Shown: positions 33,747-41,382 of the stretch, one piece after another | Position numbering within the stretch: the first letter of the stretch is position 1 | How the letters are laid out: every line of letters starts with the position of its first letter | Source of the DNA: Brevibacillus brevis | Lineage (GTDB): Bacteria; Bacillota; Bacilli; Brevibacillales; Brevibacillaceae | Length of the DNA: 64,000 nucleotides | Assembly: GCF_031583145.1 (NCBI RefSeq) | Contig: NZ_CP134050.1 | Span: 5,721,501-5,785,500 of the forward strand | Direction of reading: 5' to 3' | Program-made: the position numbers and the translations under genes | Notes under the pieces: model-generated | Told to the model about the DNA's origin: nothing | The model's database searches: none | The model's input: the letters and a program-made list of their open reading frames with translations, nothing else

Positions 33747-33956
33747 CTAGAGGTACCCGCGAACAATGCGGTAGACGCTGTACACGCCTATACCTAATCC
33801 TGCGAGCAGTCCAATCATCAGAAAAAGCGGATTGGAAGCGAAAAGTCCATCCAGGTACTTGCCCAGATATACCCCTGCAACGACACAAATTGCCATATCG
33901 ACACCAATCAGGGTGACCAGCGTGATGGCTCGCCAAGGATTATCGATTTTCGACAC
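33747..33956 (-). CDS. atpZ: AtpZ/AtpI family protein
   Basis: A 69-residue protein with two membrane helices joined by a short loop (YLGKYLDGLFASNPLFL), the layout of AtpZ, a small subunit implicated in cation transport or assembly in Bacillales. The start is a GTG at 33956 with AGGAG 8 bases upstream. It is the first gene of the atp operon, 10 bases before atpI. Confidence 0.85.
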   Translation of the reverse strand: MSKIDNPWRAITLVTLIGVDMAICVVAGVYLGKYLDGLFASNPLFLMIGLLAGLGIGVYSVYRIVRGYL

Positions 33957-34019
33957 AGGACATTCTCCTTTCATACATAAGGAGAGGGCTGGTGTCAAGT
34001 GCCCCTTTGCCCTCATCCA

Positions 34020-34048
34020 TATTAACGAAGAATTATTCCCTTTGTCAA
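34020..34048 (-). promoter_or_regulatory. Sigma-A promoter of the atp operon
   Basis: A consensus TTGACA (34043-34048), 17 bases, TTAATA (34020-34025) on the minus strand; a leader of about 55 bases includes a weak GAGGGC/GCCCTC hairpin. Confidence 0.7.
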
Positions 34049-34091
34049 CGTTCGCTTCGGTCTGTACACAAAGCGTTCACAATTGAAAACA

Positions 34092-35282
34092 CTAGATTTT
34101 TTCAATAATCGTGGCGACTCCCTGTCCACCGCCAATGCAAAGAGTCGCTAACCCATATTTTACCCCATCGCGCTTTTGCAATTCGTGCACAAGTGTAACT
34201 AATATGCGCGCCCCGCTTGCGCCGATCGGATGGCCGAGAGCGATCGCTCCACCGTTCACATTTACCTTTTCCGGATCGAAGCCGAGGGCTTTGCCGACCG
34301 AGAGCGATTGAACCGCGAAAGCCTCGTTGGCTTCGATCAGGTCGATATCGGAAAGGGACACTCCTGCCTTTTCCAGCACCCGCTGCGTCGCCGGTACAGG
34401 TCCGTATCCCATGATGCTCGGGTCCACGCCCGCGCTGGCGTTTGCGATGATGCGCGCCAGAGGCTTGACTCCCAGCTCGTCCGCCTTTTCTTTCGACATG
34501 ATCAGCAGCGCCGCCGCACCGTCGTTGATGCCCGAAGCATTTCCGGCCGTCACCGTACCGTCTTTCTTGAAGGCAGGCTTCAACTTGGACAGCGCTTCTG
34601 CGGTCACGCCGGCCCGCGGGAATTCATCCACAGTGAACAGCACAGGGTCGCCTTTTCTCTGCGGAATAGCGACCGGAACGATCTCGTCTTGGAAGCGGCC
34701 GGACTCGAGCGCCTTCTGTGCCTTTTGCTGGCTCCATGCGGCGAACTCGTCCTGCTCCTCGCGGCTGATCTCGAACTTGCTGCACAGATTTTCCGCCGTG
34801 ATGCCCATGTGGTAGTCGTTGAATGCGCACCACAGGCCGTCGCGAATCATCGAATCCACGACTTTCTGGTCGCCCATTCGGAAGCCGTTTCGAGCGCCTT
34901 CCAGGAGGTACGGCGCCTGGCTCATGTTTTCCATGCCGCCCGCCAGCACCACATCGGAATCGCCGCTCACAATCGCCTGAACCGCCAGGTGGACGGCCTT
35001 CAGACCGGAACCGCATACTTTGTTTATCGTCATAGACGGGACTTCATTTGCCAATCCGGCCTGTATCGACGCCTGACGGGCTGGATTTTGCCCAAGTCCT
35101 GCCTGCAGGACGTTCCCCATGATGACCTCATCGACCGCATCCTTGGCTACGCCTGCGCGCTCCAGAGCTGCTTCCAGCACGATTCCGCCCAGCTTTGTAG
35201 CGCTTACATTGGACAGCGAGCCTTGAAAACTACCAATCGCAGTGCGAACGGCACTGGCAATGACGATTTCTTTTTGAGCCAT
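34092..35282 (-). CDS. Acetyl-CoA C-acetyltransferase (thiolase)
   Basis: A 396-residue cytosolic thiolase that condenses two acetyl-CoA (or cleaves acetoacetyl-CoA). The nucleophile Cys90 is in NKVCGSGLKAV, the catalytic His is in GGAIALGHPIGASGAR and the second Cys is in LATLCIGGGQG; NEAFAVQ is also conserved. GGGGAG precedes the ATG by 10 bases. It begins inside the annotated end of bioC and there is no terminator or promoter between them, so it appears to be the last gene of the bio operon. A direct role in biotin synthesis is not known; acetoacetyl-CoA metabolism or chance linkage are both possible. Confidence 0.93.
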   Translation of the reverse strand: MAQKEIVIASAVRTAIGSFQGSLSNVSATKLGGIVLEAALERAGVAKDAVDEVIMGNVLQAGLGQNPARQASIQAGLANEVPSMTINKVCGSGLKAVHLAVQAIVSGDSDVVLAGGMENMSQAPYLLEGARNGFRMGDQKVVDSMIRDGLWCAFNDYHMGITAENLCSKFEISREEQDEFAAWSQQKAQKALESGRFQDEIVPVAIPQRKGDPVLFTVDEFPRAGVTAEALSKLKPAFKKDGTVTAGNASGINDGAAALLIMSKEKADELGVKPLARIIANASAGVDPSIMGYGPVPATQRVLEKAGVSLSDIDLIEANEAFAVQSLSVGKALGFDPEKVNVNGGAIALGHPIGASGARILVTLVHELQKRDGVKYGLATLCIGGGQGVATIIEKI

Positions 35283-36168
35283 ATTCGATACACTCCCCGG
35301 AATTAATCAAGTTAGCCAACCTTCCTATCATTCCATGTTTCTCACCCGAATTCCTGCCGCTTCTTGCTCGAATATACAGCAAATCGTACGTGGCCGGTAT
35401 TCCTTCGGAGGTACCGAAAGCTCGCTCATAGCACTCGATCATCGCCAGCAACAGCCGCTTGCTTCCCAGCCCCGGGGACTGGCCCTGGGTCGCGCTGGCT
35501 CCTACCGCTTTTACAGCATGCAGAAAATCCCGGACTCCCGGGTAGTTCAGGACGACTTTTCGGGAAAAGATCCCCACATCCTCAAACCCGGCCGCCGCCA
35601 GCATGGACCTCCACTCGGTCGCAGAGTGGAACGTCAGTCCGTGCCGCACCGCCGGCTGGCCCAGGCTGGCATGAGCGTAGCCGAACGACGCATGCAGCTC
35701 CGCGAACGTCTCCGGTCCGAACGTAGAGAAAAGCAGATGGCCGCCTGGCTTCAGCAGACCGGCCAATCCCTTGAGAGTCACGCCAGGCTGCGAGAGCCAT
35801 TGAAAGCATGCCCCCGATACGACGGCATCCAGCGAATCCGCTTCCTGCCGCCACACCCATTCCTCCACATCTGCGTGCAGAAACGTGCATGAAAGATTTT
35901 CCTCCCGCAATTTTCGCCGGGCCTCTTCCAGCATCCCCAAAGCCAGATCGAGCGCCTGGCAGTTCGCGTCCGGAAAGGATCTGCACAGCAGCCTGGTCAG
36001 CTCTCCCGTTCCGCAGCCGATCTCCAGGAGCTGCCGGATTTGCTTCGGTTCGACGACAGCCTGTACATGAGACAGCAGCTCCTCTGCCATCTCCTTTTGG
36101 ACCAGCGCATGCTGATCGTAGGTGCCCGATTTTTCGCTAAACCGGTTTGAAACGGTCTGTTTCCACAC
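35230..36168 (-). CDS. bioC: Malonyl-ACP O-methyltransferase BioC, 3' end possibly frameshifted
   Basis: BioC methylates the free carboxyl of malonyl-ACP so that fatty acid synthase can build pimeloyl-ACP methyl ester for biotin. The SAM-binding motif EIGCGTGE is at 49-56, and the N-terminal KQTVSNRFSEKSGTYDQHA is typical. The GTG start lies inside the bioH end. The open frame gives 312 residues and runs 53 bases into the thiolase gene, long for the family (about 250-280). In the next frame, from about 35371, the sequence stops at 35328-35330, which would give about 279 residues and no overlap; a one-base insertion in bioC is therefore suspected. Confidence 0.88.
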   Translation of the reverse strand: MWKQTVSNRFSEKSGTYDQHALVQKEMAEELLSHVQAVVEPKQIRQLLEIGCGTGELTRLLCRSFPDANCQALDLALGMLEEARRKLREENLSCTFLHADVEEWVWRQEADSLDAVVSGACFQWLSQPGVTLKGLAGLLKPGGHLLFSTFGPETFAELHASFGYAHASLGQPAVRHGLTFHSATEWRSMLAAAGFEDVGIFSRKVVLNYPGVRDFLHAVKAVGASATQGQSPGLGSKRLLLAMIECYERAFGTSEGIPATYDLLYIRARSGRNSGEKHGMIGRLANLINSGECIEYGSKRNRHCQCRSHCDW

Positions 36169-36883
36169 AGCTCTCTACCACCCTTTCTACTGCTTCGATC
36201 ACGATTTCCGGACGAAATACGAGAGGTACGTGACCGCCGCCAACCACCGGAAACAGGCTAGCTCCGGGAATGAGTGAGGCCAGTTCGACCCCGGCCGCAT
36301 ACGGGCATATCTCATCCTCTGTCCCGTGGACGATCGCGGCCGGACAGGAAAGCGCCGGAGCCGAAGAGCGGCAGTCTTCCTTCCGCAAATAGGAGAGCCC
36401 GGCCATGAGTGCAGCATGCGTCCATTCTCCGCTCGACCGCTGGCTCAGCATAGGGGCAGCCCGCCTTCGTTCCTCGTCTGTCAGCATGCTTTCGCGAAAA
36501 GCCCCCAGCACCTTTCCGCCATCCTCCGCCAACGACCGCTGCATCCTGCGAAGGTGGGCATCTGTCCATCCGCATGTACGCTCCTCGCGGGAACGGACGA
36601 AGCGGGCAGTCGTGCTGACAAGAACCAGCCCAGCAACCTGATGCCGGGCCGCAAGCCGCTGCGCCAATAGCCCGCCCATGGACCAGCCGATCGCGATCAC
36701 GGGAGTTGCCCCGAGCAGGCCCACTTCCTTTTCGACCGCCTCGGCAAATTCGTCCGGCCTCGATACGCCCGAAAAATCAGGTGAGACGTGCTGGAAGGCA
36801 GAAAACCGCTCCCGTACCTTGTCCCAAAAGGAATCGGGCATTCCCCATCCCGGCAGCCACAGCATAGCTCGCTCCCGACTCAT
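36137..36883 (-). CDS. bioH: Alpha/beta hydrolase, probable pimeloyl-ACP methyl ester esterase BioH
   Basis: A 248-residue alpha/beta-hydrolase. The triad is visible: Ser68 in GWSMGG, Asp190 in HGTED and His218 in GGGHVPL. In the BioC-BioH route the esterase frees pimeloyl-ACP and stops chain growth. The ATG follows directly on the bioF stop (TGAATG), with GGAGGG 7 bases upstream, and the end overlaps bioC. Position between bioF and bioC in a biotin operon supports the BioH role more than the sequence alone, since carboxylesterases of this fold are diverse. Confidence 0.85.
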   Translation of the reverse strand: MSRERAMLWLPGWGMPDSFWDKVRERFSAFQHVSPDFSGVSRPDEFAEAVEKEVGLLGATPVIAIGWSMGGLLAQRLAARHQVAGLVLVSTTARFVRSREERTCGWTDAHLRRMQRSLAEDGGKVLGAFRESMLTDEERRRAAPMLSQRSSGEWTHAALMAGLSYLRKEDCRSSAPALSCPAAIVHGTEDEICPYAAGVELASLIPGASLFPVVGGGHVPLVFRPEIVIEAVERVVESCVETDRFKPV

Positions 36884-38074
36884 TCAGCGTCCCTCCCATT
36901 GCAGCTCCGCACGGATTTGTTGCAGTTGATCTGCCGCCCACTCCAGCTCGGTCGTCGTGTGGGTAGCCATCACCGTGAAGCGAATTCGGGCCGTGCCGGC
37001 CGGAACGGTAGGCGGCCGGATCGCGACCGCTGCGATGCCGCGCTCCTCCAGCATGCGGCTGTATTGCAGGGCGACTCCGCTTTCGCCAAGCACCAGCGGG
37101 ATGATCGGGGTCCGGCCTTCTGCCACGGAAAAACCGCGCTCGCGCAGCATCCCCCGAAACCGGCTGCCCAGCTCCCGCAAGCGTTTTCGCCGCTCCCCCT
37201 CCTCCTGCACGATGGTCAGCGCGGCATGAATGGAAGCGAGCACTGACGGCGGCAAGGCTGTCGAATAGATGAGCGAACGCGCTTTGGACGTCAGATACCG
37301 GACGACGCTCGTAGCCCCGCAGACGTAGGCCCCGTATGAACCGAACGCTTTGCTGAACGTCCCCATGATGATGTCGACCTCGCGTGACAGCCCCAGCTCG
37401 TGGCACAGCCCCTCGCCGCTTCTCCCCAGTACCCCGCCTGCATGAGCCTCGTCCACCATCAAGAGAGCGCCGTAGCGCCGCTTCAGCTCCACCAGATCGG
37501 CGAGCGGAGCCAGATCGCCATCCATGGAAAATACCGTGTCTGTCACGATCAGCTTTCTTCTTGCGCCTTGGTGGCGTTTCAAGAGATATTCCAGATGCTC
37601 CATATCGTTGTGGCGGTAGCGGCAATGCTCGGCGCGGCTGAGCACGATTCCGTCCACGATGCTGGCGTGATTCAGCCGATCGCTGAAGACGGCGTCGCCT
37701 CGGCCAACCAAGGCGGATATGACTCCGGTGTTGGCCTGGTAGCCATTGGCGAACACGAGCGCTGCTTCCCTCCCTTTCCACTCCGCAAGCCGCTGTTCCA
37801 GCTGCTCATACAGTCCATGGCTGCCGAGCACGAAACGGGAGGCGGTCGCTCCCGCCCCCCATTCCTCGATTCCCCGTACGGCGGCAGCTTTCAGCCTCGG
37901 GTCATGCGCAAGTCCGAGGTAGTTGTTGGACGACAAATTCAGCAACGATTTGCCGGACACACGGATCCACGTCCCCTCTTCCCCGATCACGGCATCGACA
38001 GAGCGGATGCTTCGGGCTAGCGAAACGCTCTTTAGGCGCTCCCATTCTTCCTCCATCCAATCGTATCGACTCAT
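36884..38074 (-). CDS. bioF: 8-amino-7-oxononanoate synthase BioF
   Basis: A 396-residue PLP enzyme that condenses pimeloyl-thioester with alanine. The Schiff-base Lys242 is in MGTFSKAFGSYG; NNYLGLAHDPR, FANGYQANTG and MVDEAHAGGVLG are typical of alpha-oxoamine synthases. The frame opens upstream inside bioB; the ATG at 38074, just after the bioB stop and with AGGTGG nearby, is the start. Confidence 0.93.
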   Translation of the reverse strand: MSRYDWMEEEWERLKSVSLARSIRSVDAVIGEEGTWIRVSGKSLLNLSSNNYLGLAHDPRLKAAAVRGIEEWGAGATASRFVLGSHGLYEQLEQRLAEWKGREAALVFANGYQANTGVISALVGRGDAVFSDRLNHASIVDGIVLSRAEHCRYRHNDMEHLEYLLKRHQGARRKLIVTDTVFSMDGDLAPLADLVELKRRYGALLMVDEAHAGGVLGRSGEGLCHELGLSREVDIIMGTFSKAFGSYGAYVCGATSVVRYLTSKARSLIYSTALPPSVLASIHAALTIVQEEGERRKRLRELGSRFRGMLRERGFSVAEGRTPIIPLVLGESGVALQYSRMLEERGIAAVAIRPPTVPAGTARIRFTVMATHTTTELEWAADQLQQIRAELQWEGR

Positions 38075-38087
38075 GTCGCCCACCTGC

Positions 38088-39089
38088 CTACAAAGCGCAC
38101 AGCTCGATTTCGAAGCCGAGGTCTTCAATCATGTGATGATCCGCCGTAATTTCCTGACCGGCAGTCGTCAGGTAATCGCCGACAAACAGCGAGTTGGCGG
38201 CATACAGCGCAAACGGCTGCATGGATCGCAAATTGACCTCCCGCCCGCCTGCCACGCGGATTTCCTTGTCGGGACAGACGAAGCGAAGCAGCGCCAGGAC
38301 CTTGAGCGCTTTTTGCGGCAACGTCCTGCCGTAACCCTCCAGCGGCGTCCCGGGAATGGCATTGAGAAAGTTGACCGGAATCGAGTCCGCATCCAGCTCT
38401 CTTAGCGCGTACGCCATCTCGACGATTTCCTCGTCCGTCTCGCCCATTCCGATGATGACGCCGGAGCAAGGCGACATGCCGGCTTTCTTTACCGTACCGA
38501 CCGTTTCCACCCGCTGATCGTACGTGTGGGTGGTCGTGATGTTGGCGTAATTCGATCGGCTGGTATTGAGGTTGTGGTTGTACCGGTGGACGCCAGCCTC
38601 CTGCAGGCGGGAAGCCTGATCCTCGCTCAGAATCCCCAGACAGGCGCAAATCTTCAGAGGCATCGTCGCCCGAATTTCCTTCACGGCTTCGATTACCTGT
38701 CCCAGCTCCTTTTCAGTGGGGCCGCGACCGGAAGCCACGATGCAGTATGTACCCGCTTTGCGGCTGAGCGCTTCTCTGGCGCCCGCCAGCAACGTTTCCT
38801 TGTCCAGCATCGTATACTTGGGGATCGGGGCGGTGGAAACGATCGACTGCGAGCAGTATCCGCAATCTTCCGGACACAGGCCGCTCTTCGCGTTCAAAAT
38901 CATGTTCAGCTTTACCTTTTTGCCGAAGAAGTGCCTTCTGACCTGAAAAGCCGCTTGCAGCAGCAAAAGCAGTTCATCGTCGGCTGCGTGCAGCACGCTC
39001 AACGCTTCCTCGCGGCTGAGCACGTCGCGATTCAGCGCCTTTTTGGCATAGGCTGTCCAGTCGATACCATTCGTCTGATAGATCACCAT
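38088..39089 (-). CDS. bioB: Biotin synthase BioB
   Basis: A 333-residue radical SAM enzyme that inserts sulfur into dethiobiotin. The radical SAM cluster motif C72-x3-C76-x2-C79 (CPEDCGYC) and the residues near the 2Fe-2S cluster (CIVASGRGP, ICACLG, NHNLNTS, IRVAGGRE) are all present. It overlaps bioD by 7 bases and is followed by bioF. Confidence 0.96.
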   Translation of the reverse strand: MVIYQTNGIDWTAYAKKALNRDVLSREEALSVLHAADDELLLLLQAAFQVRRHFFGKKVKLNMILNAKSGLCPEDCGYCSQSIVSTAPIPKYTMLDKETLLAGAREALSRKAGTYCIVASGRGPTEKELGQVIEAVKEIRATMPLKICACLGILSEDQASRLQEAGVHRYNHNLNTSRSNYANITTTHTYDQRVETVGTVKKAGMSPCSGVIIGMGETDEEIVEMAYALRELDADSIPVNFLNAIPGTPLEGYGRTLPQKALKVLALLRFVCPDKEIRVAGGREVNLRSMQPFALYAANSLFVGDYLTTAGQEITADHHMIEDLGFEIELCAL

Positions 39090-39826
39090 GGTTCTCCTCC
39101 ATCCATTTGCATCTCCAGCCAGGAGCGAATCCCGGCGAGGTTCACGTTTTCCCGCAAGCTCGATACCAGCTCCCCGCGGGTGATCGGCTCACGAAGCCTA
39201 GGGATGCTGCCCCAGACGGTGGTCTCTCCCACCTGCTCAATCATGCTGGCATTGCTCGCGAGGCTGGCATCATGTGCGTGATCCGCGTCGGCCTCGTTCA
39301 AAATGACTCCGGCGACCGGAACTCCGCGCTCCCTCGCGTACCAGATGGAAAGCAGCGTATGATTGATGGTCCCCAGCCCGGCCCGAGCGACGAGCAGGAG
39401 GGGCATCCTCAGCCGGACAGCCAGGTCGACCATCATCTCGGTCTCCGTGAGAGGGACCGCCAGCCCTCCAGCGCCTTCCACAAGCAGAAAGCGGTGCCGC
39501 TTCCGCAATACCTCGCCGCCAGCGACGATTTCCTCCATCGCGAGCGGCTGTCCCGCTGCCCTCGCAGCCAGCAGTGGTGCGAGCGGCTGGGGAAACACCA
39601 GCGGAGCGATCTCTTCCCGTGCATCCTCTACGCCAGAGAGGACCTGGAGTCTCCAGGCATCGCTGCCCTCCTCATCTGCAAGCCCTCCTGACATAACCGG
39701 CTTCCACACTCCCAGATCCAGCCCGTCCTCCCGCAAGGCGGCCGCCAAACCTGCCGTTGCGATCGTCTTGCCTACTCCCGTATCCGTGCCGGCGACAAAC
39801 AAGCCGGCGAAGGTCTGTGAACTCAC
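39083..39826 (-). CDS. bioD: Dethiobiotin synthetase BioD
   Basis: A 247-residue ATP-dependent carboxylase that closes the ureido ring. The P-loop GTDTGVGKT is at 13-21, followed by WKPVMSGG and VEGAGGLAVPL. The GTG start overlaps the bioA stop (GTGA), with a G-rich ribosome site, so translation is coupled. Confidence 0.95.
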   Translation of the reverse strand: MSSQTFAGLFVAGTDTGVGKTIATAGLAAALREDGLDLGVWKPVMSGGLADEEGSDAWRLQVLSGVEDAREEIAPLVFPQPLAPLLAARAAGQPLAMEEIVAGGEVLRKRHRFLLVEGAGGLAVPLTETEMMVDLAVRLRMPLLLVARAGLGTINHTLLSIWYARERGVPVAGVILNEADADHAHDASLASNASMIEQVGETTVWGSIPRLREPITRGELVSSLRENVNLAGIRSWLEMQMDGGEPW

Positions 39827-41187
39827 TGTGCTCCCCCCTCGGTACCGAGCGTACTCTCTCTGATGGAATCGGCGAGAATGCCCACCATGGCGTCCAGTTC
39901 TTCGTCGGTCGAGACGAGCGGCGGGATCAGGACGACCACATTGCCCAGCGGCCTGGTCAAGAGACCTTTTTTCCTGGCGAGCTTGCAGACCCGCACACCC
40001 ATGCGTTCATTCCAGTGGTAGGGCTCTTTCGTCTCCTTGTCTTGCACGAGCTCGATCCCGACCATCAGCCCTTTTTGCCGAATCTCCCCGACGTGGCGCT
40101 CGTCTGACAGCGGGGAAAGCAGCTGCGCGAGATGCCCTGCCCTCTGCTCGACCGCCTCCACCAGCCCCCGCTCCTCCATCAAGCGCAGGTTGGCCAGGGC
40201 GACGGCGCATCCAAGCGGATTGCCTGTAAACGAGTGCCCGTGGAAGAACGTCTTTTGCTCCTCGTAGTCTGCATAGAAAGCGTCGTAGATCTTTTCTTTG
40301 ACGAGAGTGGCCGCCACCGGCAGGTAACCGCCTGTGATCCCTTTCGCCACCGCCATGATGTCAGGCGTGACGCCATCGTGCTCGCAGGCGAACATTTTCC
40401 CCGTTCGCCCGAAGCCTGTCGCTACTTCGTCGCAGATCAGCAAGACGTTGTAGGACGCCAGCAGGTCGGCGATCTTCTTCAGACAGCCCTCCGGCATGAC
40501 GATCATGCCGCCCGCTCCCTGGACGACCGGTTCGACGATCAAAGCGGCAATCTCGGAGGACTTTTCCTGCAGCAGCCGCTCCAGGCCATCCAGCATCCTG
40601 CCGACTGCCGCCTCTTCGCCGCCATCCCTGTACGGGTACGGGTAGGGAATGACGTACGGCGTGAACAGGAGCGGCTTGTACACCTGATGGTAGAGCGGGA
40701 TCGCTCCTACGCTTGTGGCGCCGATGGTATCCCCGTGGTAAGCGTTGTTCATCGTGACAAAGGACCGTTTGCCGGCGATGCCGCGGTTTTGCCAGTACTG
40801 GAACGCCATCTTCAACGAGATTTCCACCGCGGTAGCCCCGTTGTCCGAATAGAACACCTTGGTTAAGCCTTCCGGCGCCAAGCGGATCAGTTGCTCCGCC
40901 AGCAAAATCGACGGTACGTTGGCCATGCCGAGCAGCGTCGAGTGAGCGACTTTTTCCAGCTGTTCGACGATCGCCTGGTTCAGCTCCGGGACATTGTGGC
41001 CGTGAACATTGAGCCAAACGGACGAGAAGCCGTCGTAATAGGCGTTGCCATGGACATCGTACAGCCTGATTCCTTCGCCTCTCTCGATGATCAGCGGCTC
41101 GTCCTCTATGTAGTCTTTCATTTGCGTAAAAGGGTGCCAGAGATACTGCTTGTTTTTGGCTGCCAGCTGCTCAGGGGAATCAATCAA
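39823..41187 (-). CDS. bioA: Adenosylmethionine-8-amino-7-oxononanoate aminotransferase BioA
   Basis: A 454-residue class III PLP aminotransferase making 7,8-diaminopelargonate. YLWHPFTQMKDY at the N-terminus is diagnostic, with ICDEVATGFGRTG and the Lys in MAVAKGITGGYLP. An ATG at 41211 opens the frame, but AAGGAG (41197-41202) is 9 bases before a TTG at 41187, and the promoter at 41229-41257 would leave only about 10 leader bases for the ATG. I therefore choose the TTG. It is the first gene of the biotin operon. Confidence 0.94.
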   Translation of the reverse strand: MIDSPEQLAAKNKQYLWHPFTQMKDYIEDEPLIIERGEGIRLYDVHGNAYYDGFSSVWLNVHGHNVPELNQAIVEQLEKVAHSTLLGMANVPSILLAEQLIRLAPEGLTKVFYSDNGATAVEISLKMAFQYWQNRGIAGKRSFVTMNNAYHGDTIGATSVGAIPLYHQVYKPLLFTPYVIPYPYPYRDGGEEAAVGRMLDGLERLLQEKSSEIAALIVEPVVQGAGGMIVMPEGCLKKIADLLASYNVLLICDEVATGFGRTGKMFACEHDGVTPDIMAVAKGITGGYLPVAATLVKEKIYDAFYADYEEQKTFFHGHSFTGNPLGCAVALANLRLMEERGLVEAVEQRAGHLAQLLSPLSDERHVGEIRQKGLMVGIELVQDKETKEPYHWNERMGVRVCKLARKKGLLTRPLGNVVVLIPPLVSTDEELDAMVGILADSIRESTLGTEGGAQ

Positions 41188-41217
41188 CCAAATCAACTCC
41201 TTCGTTAACATTTTAAA

Positions 41218-41246
41218 TGTTAACTAAAATAGTAATTTGGTTAACA
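41218..41246. promoter_or_regulatory. BirA-type biotin operator
   Basis: TGTTAAC, 15 bases, GTTAACA, a perfect dyad matching the Gram-positive BirA site pattern. It covers the -10 and most of the spacer of the bio promoter, so holo-BirA binding would block RNA polymerase. A third GTTAAC lies at 41204-41209. Confidence 0.9.
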
Positions 41247-41257
41247 CATTTTATCAA
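41229..41257 (-). promoter_or_regulatory. Sigma-A promoter of the bio operon
   Basis: TTGATA (41252-41257), 17 bases, TACTAT (41229-41234) on the minus strand, with the -10 inside the BirA operator. Confidence 0.8.
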
Positions 41258-41327
41258 GACCTTTTTGTCGACAAGTAGAAAACCTGGCTGAGCTGGCCTG
41301 TTGGCGAAGCTGCGGCTGCACTTGTAC

Positions 41328-41368
41328 AAAAAAAGACCCCGCCTCTCCGTTCGGAGAAACGAGGTTCT
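41328..41368 (-). terminator. Terminator after the SLH phosphodiester glycosidase gene
   Basis: A stem of about 13 bp with minor mismatches (41336-41349 with 41352-41366) is followed by seven U residues on the minus strand. Confidence 0.8.
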
Positions 41369-41382
41369 TTCATCGCTTCTTT

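Noticed and set aside
33970..33998. TTGACA-N17-TATGAA just before atpZ
   Set aside because: It would start transcription inside the atpZ ribosome site and leave almost no leader; the pair at 34020-34048 is correctly placed.
41204..41224. A second full BirA operator
   Set aside because: The half-sites are only 9 bases apart instead of about 15; it probably arises because one half-site is shared with the real operator.
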